64,000 nt of DNA from Allomyces arbusculus (lineage: Eukaryota > Blastocladiomycota > Blastocladiomycetes > Blastocladiales > Blastocladiaceae), in contig JADHYV010000046.1 in assembly GCA_027604705.1 (NCBI GenBank), positions 1 through 64,000 of the forward strand. Direction: 5' to 3'. The first letter of the stretch is position 1. Every line of letters starts with the position of its first letter. The translations under genes were made by a program, and so were the position numbers. A model generated the notes under the pieces. It was given only the letters and a program-made list of their open reading frames with translations, did no database searches and had not been told where the DNA came from. Positions 45,201-55,403 of this stretch are shown in pieces.

Positions 45201-45676
45201 TAATTCAGCTTGGCGCCGCGAGTTGCTGACCAAGTTTGCGATTTGTTGATGGTAGGTACTGACCTGGACCAACCTTCTCCCTCGAGGACGACACGATCGT
45301 ACTTGTGCCGTATGGTTGATGCGGATTCCGGCACGGTCCAGCCATACTTGGCCGTTACCGGCGCGTCGAGACATGACGGCACGGTTCGGATTATTTGTGC
45401 TGCAGTCGGCACGACGTAATCTGAGAGGCCAACCACGAGGGCGACGAGCACAAGCGCAGGCAAAGCGACAAGAGCTGTTCGAGCTCGTTGTCGTCCCTGG
45501 TGAGGGCGCGATCGAGGTCGGAGCGTCCATAATAATTGATCATTCAAGTTGCTGAGGGTTGGCATGCCAGTACTGTCAAATTGCCGCTGGGATTTCGATT
45601 CAGCACTCAAGTGTGGGCGCAGATCAGTTGCAGGGACCAGCTGTTGCTGCATTGATGTCAACCGATGAGTTGACAC
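42289..45676 (-). CDS. class C GPCR with OpuAC-like (glycine betaine) binding domain and PH-like tail, copy C
   Basis: Intact paralogue of copy A. The start is the ATG at 45676 (MSTHRLTSMQQQLVPATDLR). It has a signal/anchor helix (TALVALPALVLVALVVGL), then AQIIRTVPSCLDAPVTAKYG and YDRVVLEGEGW. After an intron, the OpuAC-like lobe follows: SNLSTYLLAFLVQQVLAIDV and LASGASDVSLEIWPND. A second intron leads to one long exon from about 44912 (MYGALGYVGRISWYFPSYIA) to the conserved DPW codon near 42775. This exon covers the second half of the binding domain and seven helices, including LLAKTWRVFYIFSNLRLSLV and the ECL Cys pair (CVAKM, YRCGS). After an intron at about 42716-42773 the PH-like domain runs from LVLRRVADARAVF to VIQCRDAAEVRRWVHAIT, ending at 42289. 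Class C receptors usually dimerise and bind small ligands in a two-lobed domain; here the lobe is of the bacterial betaine/proline type rather than the usual LIVBP type. Confidence 0.85.
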
Positions 45677-45936
45677 CGTCTTGTTATGACCTTGGACGCG
45701 GTCGTGTATCGTTTGCTGATAGCTCTTGGGTGGTGGTCAGATTTTCTCTCGTTCGATTCGCGTCCATGGATCGGATGCGAAAGTGCTGTTGTTGCAACAG
45801 GTGTTTTGATCCGCTTGCATCGCAAAGATTGTACTGTCAACACATCAAACCTCGCGTTCTGTCGAACACTGCGAACGCAGCGGAAAATGAGATCGAGAGA
45901 GAAGAATGATCGGCCATCACGGCCGAAGGGCCCGCT

Positions 45937-46694
45937 TCAGGAACGCTTGACCAAAAAGAGTCGAGCCCAACAACTAAAGGAAGACAAAATGCGACCAGTA
46001 AAACGGGCAAGGTGACAGACATCCTTCGCGTCTACGTCGAGCGAATCGGGCTGGCCAAGGCGGCGAGAGCCAAGAAGAGCACCTATTGACATAGACATGG
46101 AGCAGAGCGTGAGGCTCAGCCCTCTGATGCTGGCCACCACAGGTCCAAAGCGGTGATCGGGGTCGGTACGCACATCGAACCCAAGCAGCACGGGGACTGC
46201 AGCCCCGCTCCCGACTCGGATCAGCGACGTCGCATACGCCAAGAGCGGCGCGGGCAGAGCGCTCACAAAGAAGATGCCCAAGTAGCCGTGGAACAGATCT
46301 TTGTCCGACTAGATGTGATCAAAACAATAGGGATCGTGAGTTCCAGCACTTTGCGACCCGAAAAACAGGGTGGAGAAATACCTTGAGAGCGGTGCGAATA
46401 CAGAGCGTGGCCATCATGGCCGACAGGAGTGCGCAAATGATGAACAGAGTCGTGGCGGCCATATACGAAATGGAAGCTGGGTGATTTGTGCGAGGGCTGT
46501 GAGCTGTGCATTCGCTTCCATCTCGACATTTTTGGCGCAACAACAGCGGGAACACGCCTGACGGCAACGCCCAAACTCACTGTCGTGAGCCGATACGCAC
46601 TGGTATACCACTGAAGATTCGCAAAATTCCACGCTGTAATGCCCCACACGGCAAGGCACAAGGCGGTCAAGCCGCCCAGCTTCAAATTGGCCAT
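45937..46694 (-). CDS. small tetraspan membrane protein, unknown family
   Basis: Three exons that give one clean 186-residue frame: 46694-46601, 46476-46382 and 46308-45937, with donors GTGCGT and GTATTT and AG acceptors. It starts MANLKLGGLTALCLAVWGIT. Four hydrophobic segments: LTALCLAVWGITAWNF; MAATTLFIICALLSAMMATL; YLGIFFVSALPAPLLAYATS; and a weaker one around ASIRGLSLTLCSMSMSIGAL. The C-terminus is hydrophilic and then mixed. The size and four-helix plan resemble MARVEL or other tetraspan proteins of fungal plasma membranes, but without diagnostic residues. It begins 5' of receptor copy C on the same strand. Confidence 0.6.
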
Positions 46695-47341
46695 GATTGG
46701 GTGGATAATTTGCGGTCCAAGAGCGGTTCTTGGCTCGATTGGGTACGGCCTTTCTGGTTCGTTGCTGCCGCTTCTGGTCCACTAAGCTGGCGGCAGGTTG
46801 GTCTGGCCAAGGCGCTGCAGCGAGTTGCAACGGGTGATGAGGCGAGCACGCGCGTCTATTCTGCTTGCCGCACGGTTTGGATTGCCTGTCGGTACGAGTG
46901 CGAAAGAGGAGAAGAACGATCCTGGGTCCAGCTTCAGATCGGGTCTAAGTCGACGTGTGGCGCTGGTGGCGCCAGGGTGCTGCCGGCGTTGAAAAGTCAC
47001 AGCAGGTTTCGCAACATGTGTTCCAACTTTCGCTGTTTACACCCCTGTTCGGTTTCTTTTCGCCGTTGCCTTCCACCGTTGAGTACGGTGGATCAAGGTG
47101 GGGCAAGGTGCAGCACGGCCCCTCTCAGGAACTCGACGACACCAAGAAATATCACGACTGAAGCGAGCTGCAGCGGGTATCCGCAAGCTGCGCCTTGTAT
47201 CAATACACAATGCCAAAAGGACAAAAACGAATACGGAGATTAGAAGCGAGGAGCGACCACAGAGAACAAACCGCCACACCGAGCTAGAAGCAACAAAAGA
47301 TCAACGGAGTTGTGCGCGTCTGCACCGACCAGCCTCCTCGA
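46695..47341. other. intergenic, no gene recognised
   Basis: About 650 bp between the tetraspan gene start and the 3' end of the cytochrome fusion gene. Short open frames only. Confidence 0.45.
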
Positions 47342-49888
47342 TTACGAGTTCGACGGCCGGACCATCGTGGCGGGCGGCAAATAGAACCATTCGCCCTGCT
47401 GACTCGTCGGGTCGGACCGCACGGGCAGGCCCGGCAGGTAGAGCACGTCCTCCTCGACCGGCTGTGCCGCAGGCTTGTGCGGGAGCGTCGCGGCAGGCAG
47501 CTGCATCGACACGCCCGAGACGGGCCGTTGATTCTCGTGCCCGACACTCGGCCGTACCGGGATCTGTTCCAGACCGTGCACGCCAGCCAGGCTCAAATAC
47601 GACTGTGCCGGCAAGAGGGTGATTTCCTCATCGGGAATGAGCCACTCGGTGAGCCACTCGTAGCACTGGTCGAGGAACGCCTGCGGCCCACAGACAGCCA
47701 CCATGACTGACCCGCGGCCCGCGTCGTCGGCATACAGCGCCGGCCCCAAGACGCCCGCCGCCTCGAGCACGCTGCGCACGTAGGGGGCCGTCATGCGGCC
47801 TTGGCTAATGCCTACGTTGAGTGACCCGACATCGTTGGAACCCGGCGCAGGCATCTGCTTGACGCGGTATTGCACGCGCACTTGGTGCGGGTATGCATCG
47901 GCAACGAGCCCAAGCGTCGAGCGGTTCATGATCGCGCCGACATCGGCCTCGGCCACGGCCACGGTCATGCGCGGGTGCTGCCCAATCCACGGCGCCAGGC
48001 ACCGCAGCGGCAGGTAACCATCCGTGTGTGTGCGCAAATTGGTGCCCCACACCCAACCGCGCTCGAGCGCGTGCCGCACGAGCACCTTGTCGCGAGGTTG
48101 TACGGTCAATTCGTGCGCCGAAGTGCCGGCAAAGGACGACGTAGCCACAAGCGGGAAGTAAGTCGGCAAGTGTGTCCACTGCAAGAGCTGCAGCGCCGGC
48201 GCGACGCCCGACCCGGCACAGAGCATGACCAGCGTGTCCCAGCACCCGTTGCCGCGCGGCAGCGGGCGTTCCGGGTTCATGAACGGCGTACCAAACGGCC
48301 CACGGATCTGGAACTGGCGCGCGTCTTTGGGGTCGAGCCCAGCGAGAATCGTCGACATCAACCCGCCCTTAACGACCTTGAAGCTGATATTAAACTTGGT
48401 CATGTTGCCCGCGAGCGGCGTGTAGTACCGCGAGATCCAGCCCGACGCGGGCACGTCGCGGTGGAGGTCCCCGGCGCGCCCCATCGTGCCAGTCCGCTCA
48501 CGCTCGCGCTTGGCCGCAGCCATGACGTTCTTGGGCACGCGAATCCGAATCTCAATGACATGACCCGGCAAAAAGAAGGACGGCTCCTCGGGGTAGGCCT
48601 CGTGTGGGAACAGCAAACAAAATGACACCTTGTACGAGACGACGGCCGACGACGGCGTCGTGATGCGGTCCTTGCCGACCATGGCGTACCGGCGGTACTC
48701 GTTCTTGTCGAACCGTGAGACGTCGCGCGCGTCGAGCCGCGCCACAGCCATGGTCTTGAGCTTTTCTATGGCCACCTTGGAGTGCACGTTGGTGCGACGA
48801 CTCTGCACAATCAATTGCCAATCCTGCTCTGTAAGCCGAGCGCGCGCCTCAACGTCCGCGTCGCGCGCCATACCCGCGGGCCCCATCGTCGTCGAGACCG
48901 ACGACCGCATCGACATGTAACTCGGGTTCACGCGCATGTCGCGGTCGGGCACGTCGAGCGGCGCCGGAGCAAACGCATGGAACCGCGCCTGGTCAAAGAG
49001 CGCGACGTTGAAGTAGTCAATGATGACCGACGTGCCCATGGCATCAAACAGGACCTGCTGCCCGCCCGGATGCGCCGTGATCCACTGCTTGACGTCGTAG
49101 ACGACACCGCCAGGCCCAACGACCCACTGCCGCCCATTGGCCACAATCTCGTGGTCAAAATCGGCCCACGTCAGCAGCGGCAAGTTGGCCTTTTCGGCAG
49201 CCATGGCCGCGTCGGCCGCGGCTTTTTCGGCGAGCGTCATGGACGACGAGGCCGTGGGCAGGAACGTCGCCATGGCCTCGTCGTTACCCCCGACGCGATG
49301 TGCACCACCTGCGCCGCCAACGAGCTGCATTGCGCGCGCCTGGTGGTAGGCAAATAGCGACGTCCAGAGAATCAAGGACACGTAGTAGGCGAGCCAAAAC
49401 GGATGCCAAGTGTTTTCCGAAAACGTATAGACGTGCGAAATCCCCTGCGGGATGTTGATGAAACCGAGCAGCATCAAGAGCACGCCCATGCTGCCGTGCA
49501 CGCGGCGCACAAGAGGGCGCAGGCGGTGCAATTTAGGGTTGGACGAGAGCGACTTGAGCGAGAAAAAATGCGACCCGCCACCGAGCATTTGCAAGATGAC
49601 TAGGGCGAGGATCGTATAACCCCAGAACCGGTGCTGCCGCTTGCACTTCACTTCGTTGAAGAGCACAAATGCGCCGGCCAGCAGCACGACCATGGTCGAG
49701 AACACTTGGGACCCAGCATGGACAGCGAGCCGGTTGGATGCGTCGCGGTAGTAGCGCGCGTAGAGAGCGGCCGCGGGCAGCAGGTAGCCCCAGCACACGA
49801 TCATCATGATCCCGTGCGCCAAAATGGGCGGGTACGAAAAGTAGTCAGTCGCCATGTCGGAGTTAGAGTCGTCGTACGGCACGGCCAT
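47342..49888 (-). CDS. cytochrome b561 - cytochrome b5 - FAD/NAD(P)H reductase fusion
   Basis: Intronless, 848 residues from the ATG at 49888 (MAVPYDDSNSDMATDYFSYP). The upstream frame to 50200 is low-complexity, so the internal ATG is preferred. Residues about 15-230: cytochrome b561-type membrane domain with spaced His pairs (ILAHGIMMIVCWGYL, AVHAGSQVFSTMVV, HRFWGYTILALVI, RRVHGSMGVLLMLLGF). About 290-370: cytochrome b5 domain with the heme motif HPGG (DVKQWITAHPGGQQVLFDA). About 460-848: a ferredoxin-reductase-like unit, with FAD part (SGWISRYYTPLAGN, FKVVKGGLMSTIL, IRGPFGTPF) and NAD part (LCAGSGVAPALQLLQW, VAVCGPQAFLDQCYEWL). The layout would pass electrons from NAD(P)H through FAD and b5 heme to b561 hemes across a membrane, as in ferric-chelate or ascorbate recycling systems. 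The acceptor is not known. Confidence 0.88.
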   Translation of the reverse strand: MAVPYDDSNSDMATDYFSYPPILAHGIMMIVCWGYLLPAAALYARYYRDASNRLAVHAGSQVFSTMVVLLAGAFVLFNEVKCKRQHRFWGYTILALVILQMLGGGSHFFSLKSLSSNPKLHRLRPLVRRVHGSMGVLLMLLGFINIPQGISHVYTFSENTWHPFWLAYYVSLILWTSLFAYHQARAMQLVGGAGGAHRVGGNDEAMATFLPTASSSMTLAEKAAADAAMAAEKANLPLLTWADFDHEIVANGRQWVVGPGGVVYDVKQWITAHPGGQQVLFDAMGTSVIIDYFNVALFDQARFHAFAPAPLDVPDRDMRVNPSYMSMRSSVSTTMGPAGMARDADVEARARLTEQDWQLIVQSRRTNVHSKVAIEKLKTMAVARLDARDVSRFDKNEYRRYAMVGKDRITTPSSAVVSYKVSFCLLFPHEAYPEEPSFFLPGHVIEIRIRVPKNVMAAAKRERERTGTMGRAGDLHRDVPASGWISRYYTPLAGNMTKFNISFKVVKGGLMSTILAGLDPKDARQFQIRGPFGTPFMNPERPLPRGNGCWDTLVMLCAGSGVAPALQLLQWTHLPTYFPLVATSSFAGTSAHELTVQPRDKVLVRHALERGWVWGTNLRTHTDGYLPLRCLAPWIGQHPRMTVAVAEADVGAIMNRSTLGLVADAYPHQVRVQYRVKQMPAPGSNDVGSLNVGISQGRMTAPYVRSVLEAAGVLGPALYADDAGRGSVMVAVCGPQAFLDQCYEWLTEWLIPDEEITLLPAQSYLSLAGVHGLEQIPVRPSVGHENQRPVSGVSMQLPAATLPHKPAAQPVEEDVLYLPGLPVRSDPTSQQGEWFYLPPATMVRPSNS

Positions 49889-50563
49889 GGCACCGCTCGT
49901 GAGGGCAATCCTCGAGCTCTTGCGCTCGTGGTCCTTGGTCTTGGCCGGTCTTGGTTGAAGAGCGCAGCGACTCGCGCGCTCGACGGTGTGCAATGCCGCG
50001 ACGGGACTTGTTGGTGTCGAGCAAGCTGCGAGAAGAGAGCGTCGTTGAGGGGAAGGGGCGGCGCCGTGCGTGTCGCCGTCGTGGAGCGATTGGGGAGAAC
50101 GGGTGGCCAAAGCCGTCAGCAAGCAGGGATCCCCACCAGTTTTTAGCCGGCACTCGACCAGTGTGGCGGTTAAGTCATCTCGTCGCGCCGCGCCCCCCAA
50201 GTCACCGACCCGTCACCAACTTCTCGACTTCCACCAATGCGCCAGGCACTCGCAGCCTCGCAACGGCCAGAAACGGTGCGTGGAGGCATACGACGTCTGT
50301 TCGACCAAAGCAAACTTGATAGTCGCCACGCTTTGCCCACGATTTGGCACGCCGCTGGAGCGAGTCCAATGAAGGCCAACCGGTGGAGGCCGGCCGTTGG
50401 AGAGTTCGCGACAGGATGCCGTCGTCCGCAATTTGCTCACGAACGACGCATTTTCTGAGAGAGGGCTCGAGTGACGAGCGAGGTGACCAAACGAAAATGG
50501 GACAGCAACAAATTTCAAACTAGCTATGGAAACGCTCGTCCCTCATCTCAACCTCATATATCT
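49889..50563. other. intergenic between DHTKD1 3' end and cytochrome fusion start
   Basis: About 675 bp. No gene recognised; only overlapping short frames. Expected to hold the cytochrome fusion gene promoter. Confidence 0.45.
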
Positions 50564-53500
50564 TTACAGCGCCACCGCCGCGGCCAACACGGCCGCCTGC
50601 TCCTTACGATGGATCGCGCCCACGCCCGTCGCGGGTGCGGCCGCCGACACGCGGCCAATGTAACGCACCTTGTGCGGGACGAGTGCCTGCAGGCGCGGCT
50701 CCACAAACGTGTAGGCGCCCTGGTTCTGCGGCTCCTCCTGGACGTAGCACCAGTCTTCGACGTGCGCGAACTGAGCAACCTGCGCCTGCACTTCCTCGAC
50801 CGGGAACGGGCACAGCTCCTCGAGACGCACAAGCGCAATCTGCTGCGTGAGCCCCTTGGCGTCGCGCTCCTTGACTAGCTCGTAGTAGAATTTGCCCGAG
50901 CACACGACGACACGCTGCACGGTCTTGGGGTCGACGATTGCTGGGTCGGCAAGGACGGGCTGGAAAGTCGTGCCCGGGCCCATCTCCTCGAGCGTCGAGA
51001 CGGCCTGCGGCAGACGCAGCAGCGTCTTGGGGCCAACGACAATCAGGGGCTTGCGGAAGTTGCGCACCATCTGGCGACGCAAGGCATGGAAGTGCTGTGC
51101 GGGCGTCGTCGGGAAGACAACATGCATGTTCGGGTTACGCGGCAGCTCTGGCTGCGTCGGGTTGAACGGGTCATTGCACAGCTGCAGGAACCGCTCCATG
51201 CGGCACGTCGAGTGCTCGGGGCCCGTGCCGTCGTACCCGTGCGGGAGCAGCATGACGAGCCCGGACTGACGCAGCCACTTGGCCTCGGACGACGAGACAA
51301 ACGTGTCGATGATGATCTGCGCGCCGTTGAAGAAATCGCCAAACTGCGCTTCCCAGATGGGCAGCGTCTTGGGCGACTCCCACGAGTAGCCAAACTCGAA
51401 CCCGAGCACGGCAAACTCGGACAGCGACGAGTTCGCAATTTCGAGCATGCCCTGCTGGCCCGCTGGCGCCATGGCGTTAAGCGGCGTGTAGACACGCTCC
51501 GTCTCTTGGTCGACGAGCATGCAGTGGCGCTGAGAGAAGGTACCGCGACCGACATCTTGGCCGGAAATGCGCACGTTGTTGCCCTCGAGCATCAGTGAGC
51601 CAAACGCCATGGCCTCGGCGGTCGCCCAGTCAACGGGCTTGTTAGCCTCGATGCGTTGCGCGCGCGCCTGGATGTGGAACTTGTGCAAGCGCTGGTGCAC
51701 GTGCATCGACTCGGGCACAGCCACCGACGCGAGCCCGACCTTTTTGAGCGTGTCGACTGGCACGCCCGTTACGGGCTTGGTCACGGCCTCCTTGGGCGAC
51801 ACGTAGCCCTCCCACTTGCCCTGCAGGTGTGTGGCGGGTGCCGAGTAGGTTGCGATCGCGTCAAGGTCAGCGTCGAGCTTCTTATACCACGAGTCGCGCA
51901 GCGCCTCGACTTCGGTGGGCGAGACAATGTTCTCAGCGACGAGGCGCTCCTCGTAGAGCTTGGGCACCGATTTGCGCGCGCGAATGATCTTGTACATGTT
52001 GGGCTGCGTGAACCCGGGCTCATCGAGCTCGTTGTGGCCCCAGCGGCGGAACGCCGTCACGTCGAGCACAATGTCCTTGTGGAACTTGTTGCGGTACTCG
52101 ACAGCTAGCGCCGTCGCGTAGGCAACGTCCTCGGGGTGGTCGCCGTTCACGTGAATGACGGGCGCGTTGATCATCTTGGCCACGTCCGACGAGTAGGCCG
52201 TCGACCGCGAGTTGGTCGCGGGCGTCGTGTACCCAATCTGGTTGTTGACAATGATGTGCACTGACCCACCGCACGTGTAGTGCGGCAGGTTCGACAAACC
52301 GAGCGTCTCCATGACGACACCCTGGCCAGCAAACGCCGCGTCGCCGTGCAGCTGCACGCACATGACACGGTCGCCGAGGTAGCAGTCGGTCTCCTTACCC
52401 GACTGGAACGCGTCCATCTGCTTGGCGCGCGCCTTGCCCATGGCGACCGGGTTGATCGCCTCGAGATGCGACGGGTTGTGCAGGAGCGACACGTGCATTG
52501 GCTCCTTGGCCTGCGGGTAAGTCAGGTCGAGCGACTGCGCAATGTGCGAGAGCACATCACCCGTGCACACATCGGCCTCGTCGACCGGGTACTCGGGCGT
52601 GCCCTTGACCTTGGCAAACAGCGCCGTCGGGTTGTACGCAAGCAGGTCCGTGAGCAGGTTCAGGCGACCGCGGTGCGGCATACAAAGAACAATGTCCTTG
52701 AGCCCAGCGACGTTGGCGGTCGAGAACAGCGAGTCGAGCGCGACCATCATCGATTCGGCGCCCTCGAGGCCGTAGCGCTTGACCTGCGGGAACTTTTTGG
52801 TCATGAACAGATCAAACACCTCTGACTTGGTCAAGAGCGCCTGGATGCGCTTCTTCTCGTCGGCCGAGAACTTCTTCTTCTTCTCAAACGACTCGACCAT
52901 GTGCGCAAACCACCGGCGCTCACTGCTGTTCTGTTGACGGTTTTCGCAAAGGGAAGTTCGCGCGTCAGTCGTTGATCACTCAGAGCAACCAGCAGGCCCA
53001 AGAAAAGGATTCGTACGGGAATATGCGCAAATTCGTACGCGATGCGGCCCGCGTACGTGTTCTCGAGGTGCTTGACAATCGTTTCGAGCGACGCCTGCTC
53101 GCGCGAGATCGAAGGGTCCGACGTCTTGCCGACATGCAAAATGCCGTTCAGGTTGAACGTCTGGCCCGGCTTGAGACCGTAGCGGGCGGGATCGAGCTCC
53201 GGAATCGTGCTACATCGGGGATTAAGCGTAGAAAAATGAGGGATTGCCCAACGACGCCCAAACAGATCCGCTTAAACCAAATCGCACGTTTTCGGGCCGT
53301 TAATACCGAGCGGGTCGAGCTTGGCGTACTGGTGGCCGTGCATACGATACGCTGCGACCAGTCGCAGCAAGTTGGCGTTCTCGTTGCGGTTCGCGAGTTC
53401 CTCGGGCGTGTCTGTGATTTTGATAATCGGTTCTGGTCAATTTTAATTCGCTAGCCCCTCTCGGACTGATCGCCGATCGCGGCCAAACTCGCATACGCAC

Positions 53501-53705
53501 AATCGGGCAGCTGAAATTCGCGCGCAAGACGGTATCCGTAGGCCTCTTGCGGCGTCTCGTTGTAGGCACGGCGCGCCGTGACGGGCATCGTTGGTGCGCG
53601 CAGCGCCACTTTCGGGCGTACAGCGGCCAGGACCGAAGCGGCCGAGGACCGTGCCGTCACAGCAGCGACAGCGCGCTGCACACAGGCACGGCGCAGAGCA
53701 AACAT
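50564..53705 (-). CDS. DHTKD1: 2-oxoadipate dehydrogenase E1 (DHTKD1 type), mitochondrial
   Basis: Thiamine-diphosphate E1 enzyme in about four exons. The start is the ATG at 53705 with a mitochondrial-type leader (MFALRRACVQRAVAAVTARS, Arg-rich without acids). Next exons give NRNENANLLRLVAAYRMHGH and PELDPARYGLKPGQTFNLNG. An intron beginning at about 53000 joins AHIP to NSSERRWFAHMVESFE. The last exon (from about 52950) holds the catalytic core: VKRYGLEGAESMMVALD, MPHRGRLNLLTDLLAYNP, LHGDAAFAGQGV, RRWGHNELDEPGFTQPNMYK, SGQDVGRGTFSQRH and WEAQFGDFFNGAQIIIDTFV. Residues such as SGQDVGRGTF and GHNELDEP follow human DHTKD1 rather than the oxoglutarate enzyme (SGEDVERGTF, GHNETDQP). It acts in lysine and tryptophan breakdown, converting 2-oxoadipate to glutaryl-CoA with shared E2/E3. 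The first intron boundaries are uncertain. Confidence 0.85.
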
Positions 53706-55403
53706 GGTCGAAGGAGGTGGAAACGGACTCGCACGAGTCGCAAACTTGGAGTGCCACGGGTGGTGACGGTCGTGGGGTACTTGAAGACGAGGACAGGTGT
53801 TGGCCGGTCTGCTGCTCCTTGGTCCAAAAACGAGCTGGGGACGAGCGAGTGAGGGAGATCGAGAGTGCCAAACCGCGAGAGCGGGAATGAGGGAGAGAAA
53901 GCGCCGTGGTGGTGCGACGAGCTGCTCAAATAGCCCCTTCAAGCACAAAAACGGGTCCACCGTCCAAGGGGGTCGAAAGTGGGCCAAAAATTGGTTGTGT
54001 TGGGTTGGCCAGCGGGGCCCTCTCGGTGTGAAGTTGGCGCCGCTGTTGTTGCGTCGGTGGGGCGCTTGCGCCGCGCATTGGCTTGTCCGAAGCCACCGGA
54101 AATAGCCGTCCCCGAACGTGCCTTTAAGAACAAGACCGGAGCAGGACCGGAGGGAGAGCAGCCCTGATTGGCTGCCGATCACGTTTTGAGCAGCCCTGCT
54201 CCGACCCTCTCGCGTCTGGAAAACTCCAACCAAAACATTGTTCATGGCTCAGCCGGACGCGCGGCCCCGCGTCCAACAGGCCCCAAAAGAGGCCTCGCGG
54301 AATGGTTGCAGGGCGACGACGAGCGGCTGGCGAGCGCCGACGATCACGACGAGAGAGTTTCATTGAAGCGTGAAGGGCGATAAAACGCTGCGCAAATGCG
54401 AGCGCTGGTGGCCGAAAAACAAGAAAACGGGTGGCGAATCGTTAGGAACAGTTAGATTGAACAGCATCAACGCACCGATCAGCACCCGAATTTCGTCGGC
54501 TTTTCGGAAGAGTTTTCAACGGTAGGGACCGAGGGAAAAGGGAATCCCATCTCATGTGGTTGACAGCAAAAGGAGCGATCCTGAATAGAAGGGGGCGAAT
54601 GGACGCGAATGAGGTCGTGAGCGGACGCCGTTCTTTGGGCAACCGTGGAATGCTATCCCAAACAGAACAGGAGCGAGCAGGCGCGATTGGAGCCGCACGC
54701 ACGCTCGCGTACTCAACGTGGGGTTGAGACGCCAGCAACTCAACTCGCTTCCGGTTATGGCCATTGCGGGCAATACGCGCTCATTGTGGATGCGGGCTCC
54801 ACACGATGGCTGAACCACGCGGGTGGCGATGAGCCCATTGCAAGACATGAGCGTATGAGACCCCTTACGTGCTCGCAAACCGACTCGCTGTCCCTGGCCA
54901 CCCGGACGATGTTGACCGCAATGAAGATGTCGGAGCTCACGAACTTCGCATCGCGTCATCAAGTTGGCAATCAAACGAACGCCGCACGTCCACTGCACTG
55001 TTGACACGAGCGCGAAACGCGTCATCTTGCATTCTGACAGACGGCGCACAATCCTCGAAGAGCGGCATTGTCGAGTTTATTGGTTACTGTCAAGCAGGAA
55101 TGTTGATGATCAACACCAAGCGGGACGAAGCAACCAGCCGCTATGATTCAGTAACACTAACACGAAATGGTGCTAGGGCGATCTTCTGTGAAATGCAGCT
55201 AGCAGGAATTGTTTCTTGAAATGAGCTACAATCAAGACGCAGAGGGCTCTGACGGCATTGAGCTGGAAAGGGACACTCATAGCGGCCAAGAGACGGTGCT
55301 GGGGACTCACACTAATCACATGAGGATGATCAAAGAACGAAACGATCCTTTGCATTCCTCTCAACCCAACCCACGTCACCAAAACCGTCCATCTCACCAC
55401 GTC
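53706..55403. other. 1.7 kb intergenic, no gene recognised
   Basis: Upstream of DHTKD1 and downstream of SWI3. It has ATTGG (reverse CCAAT) boxes at about 54169 and 54078. Open frames here have no motif and poor composition; none is supported. Confidence 0.45.

Noticed and set aside
53300-54245. Extension of DHTKD1 upstream to 54245
   Set aside because: The open frame continues upstream but reads as unrelated sequence; the mitochondrial-type leader begins at the ATG at 53705.
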